The position numbers and the translations under genes are program-made. A stretch of DNA of 64,000 bases from Halocafeteria seosinensis (taxonomy: Eukaryota > Sar > Bigyra > Bicosoecida), in NCBI GenBank assembly GCA_001687465.1, contig LVLI01000593.1, forward strand, positions 1 through 64,000, given 5' to 3'. The notes beneath the pieces were generated by a model, which was not told the DNA's origin, searched no databases, and saw nothing but the letters and a program-made list of their open reading frames with translations. Of the stretch, positions 58,201-64,000 are shown in pieces (within the stretch, counting starts at the first letter, position 1; the number at the start of each line of letters is the position of its first letter).

Positions 58201-60068
58201 AAGCGACACAGCAAGCTGTCAACAATGAAGGCGTCGATCCGACAGCCACTAAGAAACTTAAAAAAATTATCTCTGCAAACAGTGCGGTGTTAGAGAGCAC
58301 ACGGAAACTCTCGGCGCTTTTTAATTTGGCCATGTGCCTCATTCCTTACGCCGCATCGGATAACTGTGTTGAGCTGTTCAATTCCATTAAGCGCACAATC
58401 TTGGACGATACTGTGGGAAGCATTCAAAAACGAGGCTATCAGCTACTACTGACACTGCTGACACACTGCAGATATTTTTCGGTTAATGGAGAATACAGGT
58501 CCAATATCATCAGTATTCTGCGTAAGTCCTTACTTAAAGTATCGGCCTCCGCCAAACGAGTGCGCCTACAGTGCCTCCGGGCGGTAATTTCGGCGCTTGA
58601 TCCGACGACTGAAGAAAAATACCAAGAAATCATAATAGAACTTCTAGGAGAGGTAATGTTGTGTTTGAAGGAGTCAAACAGGAGAGCTCGCTCCGCTGCT
58701 TTCGACTTGTTCTTGACAATGGCATACAAATTTTCCGAAACGAATGACCAAGGCACCGACGAAAATCACATAGACAACAAGTACATACTACAGTTCGTGA
58801 AGTACACTGCAACTGGCTTAACTGGAAGCACTATCCAGATGAAAGCTGCTACGATTATCGCGTTGTGTCGGCTACTTTACGAATTTCGTGAAGTACCGGA
58901 AGTGCAAGATGTACTGACTGGCTTGACTAAATCCGTCGCAATTTCAATGAAAGCTAATGTTCGAGAGATAAGTAAAGCTGTCGTATCTTATATGCGTGTT
59001 TTAGTTGCCGTCTTCCCGCCAGCACTGTTGGAGGAGTGCTTGCCTGATATAATCACATCTCTGTTTGTTTGGAGTGGCGATCATAAAAGGAAACTTCGCG
59101 GGAAAATCCGCGTCGTGGTTGAACGAATGGTCCGTCGCTTTGGGTTAGAAAGGATAGAAAGCTTGATGCCAGAAGCGGATGTCAATCTACTCCGTTATAT
59201 TCGGCGTAGTAAAGCTAGAAAGCAACGAAAGAGAGAAGCTGCAAGGAATCCGGAGGCTAGCAATGGGACTTACGTCAGTGGAGCCACGAATAGAGAGAAT
59301 TCCTCCACACTGGAAGGGTTTGATGAACTGATGGACTCAGATGAAGAGGAAGCTGACTTGATGACCCAGGCTACAGGAATGAGTGGGTTTTCGAAGTCTC
59401 GAACAGCCGCAAGTAAGAGCTCTAAAGGAAGTAAGAGAGGATCTCGCAATAGCGACCAAGCACCGGCGTCATGGCTTAAAGCCGATGTCGACTCAGCTGG
59501 TCAAAGTGATCCTATGAATTTGTTGGAACCATCAGCCGTGAAATCTGTTGTGGGAACTGATCCTAATGTCCTTGCTGCACTTAGACGGAAAAGAGAATCT
59601 GCCATGCTCGAAGGGGGATCAAACGGGGTCAATGTAGATAACAAGGGTCGGATTATAGTAGATATGGACTTTTCTGGGGACGAGGAATCGGAATCTGATA
59701 CCGATAATGAAAAGAAATCCGATAGTACGGCTTCCAAGAAAAGTCGGAAGACTGAGGGCGGCGAAACACCTAATGTTGAATTTAGTGGAGAAGGGTGGGG
59801 TCTAACTACGAAGAACAAATTGCAAATGAAGAAGCGTCAGCAAGACGAGAAGGGAAATGCGAAGTTTAGTGGTAAAGCGTATCAGAGTAAACGGGGTAAA
59901 GGAGACCAGCGTAAACGAGGACAAAAGTATGAGCCATTTGCATATGTGCCTCTGGATCCAAAGCAGTTGTCTGCTAAAGGAAACAAACGATCTGTTGGGA
60001 GGTTTAGTGCTGTGGTAAACTCAAACAAGGGAGCAGGCAAGCCCTCTAAGAAACGTCAACGCCGTTAG
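55233..60068 (+). CDS. RRP12: Ribosome biogenesis factor RRP12, HEAT-repeat protein
   Basis: Two exons, 55233..55457 and 55533..60068, joined in phase 0, give 1586 residues (yeast Rrp12 is 1228). Nearly the whole protein is built of alpha-helical HEAT-type repeats. The central NUC173-type region has PASW- and KRYFDxL-like helices around residues 560-900. Two acidic, Ser-rich linkers interrupt it (about 520-550, rich in DDDSDEDDEGD, and about 730-780). The C-terminus is Lys/Arg-rich (KGAGKPSKKRQRR) and suits a nucleolar protein. Rrp12 helps export and mature both ribosomal subunits. The extra length is in the acidic linkers and the basic tail. The family call rests on architecture and overall resemblance rather than a single catalytic motif. 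Confidence 0.85.
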
Positions 60069-60674
60069 CTTTCGCAATCAGCAGGAACCTCTTGCTTTAT
60101 GATACGAGCGTGGTTCGAATTGTCTCACGGCTATATGCTGATGTACCTGCCACTCTCAGTCCCGAAAATGGGGACCAGTGGTAGCATCTTACTTGGGGAA
60201 CAAACGCGACACCCCGGTTATGGAAGGCACATTGAGTGGGTGGAAAATTCGTATTGCATGCATGCATCCGCGATGGGCGCACATTAGAATGTCGAAGCAC
60301 TGCACCGTGTCCCCCCAGTCACAGTTGCCTGGATCGACGGACGAGTTATGAGTAGTTAGAAATGGTTTGAACAATGACATGGTTGTTGTCTAATACACAA
60401 GTGGACGGTACTCTGTACTTGCTTTGGCTACGATGTGTCTTTCAATACGAGGTAGAGCCCAATCCGTAAATTTATTGTCTTTTGATTCACTTTTTAAGAC
60501 GGTAACCGTTCCGGCACCTGGGATCAAGCGTAGCGACACTAGACGGCGTTTATAATACTCCCGTGGTGTGCGATTGTATAGGATTGAATGCTATGGCATG
60601 GTAGTGTATCCTTACTAGTAGCTAGTAGAAACAGCATGCAACGCTTTCAACCATGTAGATACCTTAATTTCTCA
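60069..60674. other. Intergenic region between convergent genes
   Basis: 3' flanks of the RRP12 and first purple acid phosphatase genes. Frames are short and unrelated to known families. Confidence 0.55.
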
Positions 60675-62967
60675 CTACTTTCGGAAGGCTTGATCCTTGC
60701 TGTAGAGCGTAAATTTGTCATGCACCAGGAACCGATTGTCGTCGTGCATTGCAAAGCTCAAATGCGTCTTGTTCGCGGTGATTCCACCGATTCCAAAGTC
60801 ATGGGTTCTGAAGACAATCCAAGACGGCACCGGGTAAGAATTCGCCGTTACATTTGCCCAGGGCATTTGGTACGTGTTGCCTGGAGGCATTGCAAAACCA
60901 AGGTTCCTTAGGATCTTTGGGTAATGTTCCCAAAACACTATTTGTGCACTTACCAGCATTGCCAATGACGACATGAACCGTGCCGTGGCCCGCTGGAGCT
61001 TCCGATCCATGCGCCATAGGTGCTGTGCGCTCATACTGATGTACATGTCCCCACAAAGCCAAATCCACGTGGTAAATCCGCATGAGAGGGTCGTACACTG
61101 TCCTAAAATGGTAGTCCATAGGTAGGCCTGTGCATCACGGATACATACGATTAAAACGTTGGATGTGTGAAGCATGGTAGCAGGGGACGTACTGAATGAG
61201 TGATTTGAGCTGGTATACATTGGTCGATGACCCATGAACACAAGCCATGGTTGTTTTGTCCGGTTCACCGATGCTAGATCATTCTGCAATGCATGTAGCA
61301 TCAATTGAGATGAAAAACGCGGAGCAGGTTCCGAATGATGTTAGTACTTACCACTATCCACTTGTATTGAGAGGAGCCAGGCATAAAGTCAGTTTCGGTG
61401 GACATCACAAGATAATGAATTGGACCCCAGTCGAAAGAGTAGTAAAGACTTCTAACCGTTGAGTTACCTGGGCCTGGCATGTGGAACCGCTGGAAGTACG
61501 GAACACCACACTGCATTGTACGAGGAAATTAACACGATATCAATGAGGCTGGACACTAGGATCGCATACATACCTCTCCACCGCTATCGCGTCCATAGGA
61601 ACTCCATGACGGTCTAAACGGTTGGGTTGGCCAGTCATATTCGTGGTTACCTATGCCAACCATATAAGGGATTCGAGCAGCGATTGTTCCGATTTGTCTG
61701 CTCATAAAGTATTCCCAGAATACAGCGTATCCTACCGCATAGGAGATGTCTCCGATATGAATGATGTTAAGAGGGTTTTTCAAGTCCGCCGTACTCTTAA
61801 GCAAGAACTCTTTCGAAATGCCCGCCGGGGCAAAGTTACTCCAGTTCAGATGGTGACCAGGTACCACGGTAGTCAGAGGTAGTGTAACCCCTGAGTCCCC
61901 GAAGACAGTACTCTGCACAGTCTTATCGGTACCTACCTCAGGAGCGGTAATGAATGCCTCCACCGCTCCCCAATCGCTGTTGGCATGGCCGTTTGATACT
62001 TGATAGTAGTACCTAGCTGATTCCGTCAAACCCGTAAGAAGCACCTGCAGGCATTTGCAAAATCAGTTTAACACAAAATCAGTAGGGATGTTGAAAATGA
62101 TTTCCTTACGTCATTCTGAATACCAGGATCAATATAATTGGCTGGGTCCGTTGCAGGAGAAGTATAATTTGCTGGACCAATGCCCGAAGCGTTGCACATA
62201 TCGTTGATGGTATAGGTGCCAGTAGTCCCTGAGAAAACGGAAGCATCCAGCATGTCAGGAGAAGTCCCCACACGAACCTGGAATAGCAGATATTTGTCCA
62301 TGAATTGAAGCAGAAATAGATATTTCCTGAACAGAAAAAAAAAGAAAAAAACTCTCTGACATACCTTTGGAGTACCGCCCGATTTGGCAGATGTCCACAT
62401 AACGCGCATTTCTTTAGGGCTGTTGCCGATGGCAAGTCTCAGTTGCTGTGGGGCATCCTCGTCCTCGAAGCGGACAGTGTTGCTCACTGCGAGCACATTC
62501 CCAGCTTGAATCCTCCAGACGGACAAAAAGTCCGCGTCATCCTTCTCACATCCTTCTGGCGGCTCGTCCGAGGAACAAATGACTTTTCGCAATTTTTGGT
62601 TGGTAACGCCGTATTCCGTGGGATCCGCGCGTTGAAGAATTTTGTACACGAAAGGCTGCCTAAAGTTGTACGCTTCGACCCGCGCGTGTCCACGGGTGGT
62701 TTCAATGGGGATAACCCCGAACGGATACAAAGCATCGAGGGTGTAGTAAAATCCAATGAAATGGCCCCTTTGGGCTCCATCCCAGGATAATGTCACCTGG
62801 GCTGTCCAATTGGAAGGCTTCCTGCGGTTGGGAATGACCGCCGGAGACGCCTTCAATGTGGGCCCGTCGCCTCCGCGAAGGCCATATGCAAGTGTTGATG
62901 TGCTTCCGACGAGAGAAAGCAGCGAAAATAGAGTAAAATAAGGGAAAATGTCCCTGAAGAACACCAT
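60675..62967 (-). CDS. Secreted purple acid phosphatase, copy 1
   Basis: Seven exons, 62967..62365, 62277..62110, 62044..61574, 61510..61352, 61283..61193, 61127..60954 and 60880..60675, join in phase to 623 residues. An N-terminal signal peptide (FFRDIFPYFTLFSLLSLVGS) is followed by a fibronectin-type N-terminal domain and the metallophosphatase core. All five metal motifs are present: FGDSG with Asp307, HIGDISYA with Asp356 and Tyr359, GIGNHEYD with Asn390 and His391, GHRP, and GHVHQYER. This is the large plant/oomycete-type (about 600-residue) enzyme that hydrolyses phosphate esters with an Fe/metal centre, probably at the cell surface or vacuole for phosphate scavenging. It lies next to a tandem copy that has the same exon structure at its 3' end. 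Confidence 0.93.
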
Positions 62968-63434
62968 GCTCACAGGGGTATTTTCAGCACCAATACACGC
63001 CTTTTGATCCCCTCAAGCACTCGCCAACAGCACCTCTGTTCACTCCACTATCTCCACAGGTGATCAACAACTACAATTGACTCCAATACAAGGTGCATGA
63101 AGCGGACGGAAATGACGTGATATGTGCGTTGAAGTTGAAGTTAGGGACACGTTGGCACACCTGCAGGCTGCAGCCTGCAGTGGAGAGTGCGGGAAGTCGA
63201 GAAGCCAAACCAAGAGCAGTAGCGGGAGCAACGGTTGCCAGAAGAACACGGCTGCATACGGTTTAACTGAACGAAGACAGCCGCATACGTGGAGTGTTGG
63301 GTTAATGCGAAATGAATGCGTCATATTGAATTTCCTTTAGTCTCAGTAACTGGGTTACGCTAACATACATAGTTCATGCCAATGGATAACAAAGCCAAAA
63401 CAAATCGTAAAGCAGAAACATCCTCAACATTCAC
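62968..63434. other. Intergenic region between the phosphatase copies
   Basis: Promoter of copy 1 and 3' flank of copy 2. It contains a perfect 20-bp palindrome CTGCAGGCTGCAGCCTGCAG at 63161-63180 that can form a hairpin. No gene is seen. Confidence 0.5.
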
Positions 63435-64000
63435 TTAGTGGTTGTGGCGAAACTCTTGGTCCTTTGCGTACAAGGTAAAGCTATCATGCACCAAAAAGCG
63501 GTTATCGTCATGCATCGCAAAACTAAGTTCCTGTTTGGAAGCACGTATACCTCCCACTCCGTAATCTAGTGAACGGAAAACAACCCAATCCGGCTCTGGA
63601 TAATAGTTTATGGTTGAACCCGCCCAAGGGGTTTGATATGTATTTCCTGAAATGTGCAGCGAATGATCGGAAGTTTTATCCCGTAAGCATTATAGCAATA
63701 GTGTACAAGTCGAATATACTCACCTGCGTTGCCGATGATGACATGCACCGTTCCATGACCTGGAGGTGCTTCAGTGGCGTTCCTTGAAATTGGAGCGGTG
63801 CGCTCGTACTGGTGGACGTGTCCCCATAGTGCCAGATCTACATGATACTTCCTGAACAGCGGTTCGTAGGTCTCTTTCAGATGCTCCGGAATAAGACCTG
63901 TGACAAGCAAACCCAACATCTTGTTGCCCAGCTTTTTCTCTTGCAAACGACCGCCGGTAAAATACATACTGAATGTCGTGCTGCATGTGTACATGGGCCG
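63435..64000 (-). CDS. Purple acid phosphatase, copy 2, 3' end only
   Basis: Partial gene running off the window. Exons 64000..63970 (partial), 63897..63724 and 63646..63435 encode the last motifs: RPMY, then DLALWGHVHQYERTAP and HGTVHVIIGNAG, then PWAG and FAMHDDNRFLVHDSF. The last two exons are 174 and 212 nt, against 174 and 206 nt in copy 1, with introns at identical positions, which shows tandem duplication. The ending differs from copy 1 (FRHNH against FRK). Catalytic domains upstream are outside the window, so I cannot judge whether it is intact. Confidence 0.9.

Noticed and set aside
60108-60130. tRNA-like GGTTCGAAT sequence
   Set aside because: No matching acceptor, D or anticodon stems can be folded around it; the same holds for a similar string near 5646.
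1-64000. Bacterial contamination or a bacterial genome
   Set aside because: Most genes have spliceosomal introns with matching phases, and the set (SmB, RRP12, CFAP97, Trm10) is eukaryotic.

Overview
This window is nuclear DNA of a eukaryotic protist. Most genes are split by short introns (roughly 34-170 nt, usually 45-90) with GTAAGT/GTACGT donors and YAG acceptors. Exon phases close consistently when spliced by eye. There are no operons, ribosome binding sites, tRNAs or rRNAs. The gene set (SDP1-type oil-body lipase, purple acid phosphatases, a PYROXD2/phytoene-desaturase-fold oxidoreductase, GAF-domain cyclic nucleotide phosphodiesterase, a CFAP97/hemingway ciliary-type protein, GLUG-repeat secreted protein, RNI-like LRR protein) fits a flagellate-forming, probably algal protist. 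A stramenopile is my best guess, but the sequence alone does not prove it. All exon structures were derived by reading splice sites and checking phase, with no transcript evidence.

Layout. 0.3-2.1 kb: a small four-exon unknown gene that overlaps tail-to-tail with an HNH nuclease gene. 3.1-3.5 kb: a relic of a chromodomain-containing reading frame, probably from a retroelement. 4.5-10.8 kb: an MBOAT acyltransferase and a large copper-transporting P1B-ATPase with six N-terminal metal-binding domains, both on the minus strand. 11.4-18.0 kb: a short-chain dehydrogenase, a secreted GH31 glycosidase and a nine-exon PYROXD2-like protein. 18.3-22.5 kb: a PAS-like unknown protein divergent from a multi-pass membrane protein. 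23.0-26.9 kb: a Trm10 tRNA methyltransferase converging on an eight-exon coiled-coil protein. 27.4-35.6 kb: a MAP2K-like kinase with a very long disordered N-terminus converging on a GAF/PDE phosphodiesterase. 36.0-41.5 kb: the CFAP97-like protein with an acidic tandem-repeat tail, and an LRR protein.

41.5-46.9 kb is gene-poor and scrambled. It holds a decayed, intron-containing copy of two exons of the lipase gene located 7 kb downstream, a possible small spliced gene, and an intronless four-helix membrane protein of bacterial appearance. 46.9-49.5 kb is a secreted GLUG-repeat protein made of two homologous halves. 50.3-53.5 kb is the intact SDP1-like lipase. 53.8-60.1 kb is a divergent housekeeping pair, SmB (with an apparent 6-nt microexon) and RRP12. 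60.7-64.0 kb contains two tandem purple acid phosphatase genes, the second running off the window.

The genes do not form a single pathway. Themes that recur are lipid turnover (MBOAT acyltransferase, SDP1 lipase), secreted hydrolases (GH31, two PAPs), signalling (MAP2K-like kinase beside a cyclic nucleotide phosphodiesterase) and RNA/ribosome maturation (Trm10, SmB, RRP12). I did not find a convincing new multi-gene defence or mobile system. The most interesting items are the SmB microexon, the lipase pseudogene copy, the bacterial-like membrane gene, the six-domain copper pump whose first metal site is created by splicing, the two-fold GLUG protein and a recurrent TGAGTCAAC motif in gene-flanking DNA.
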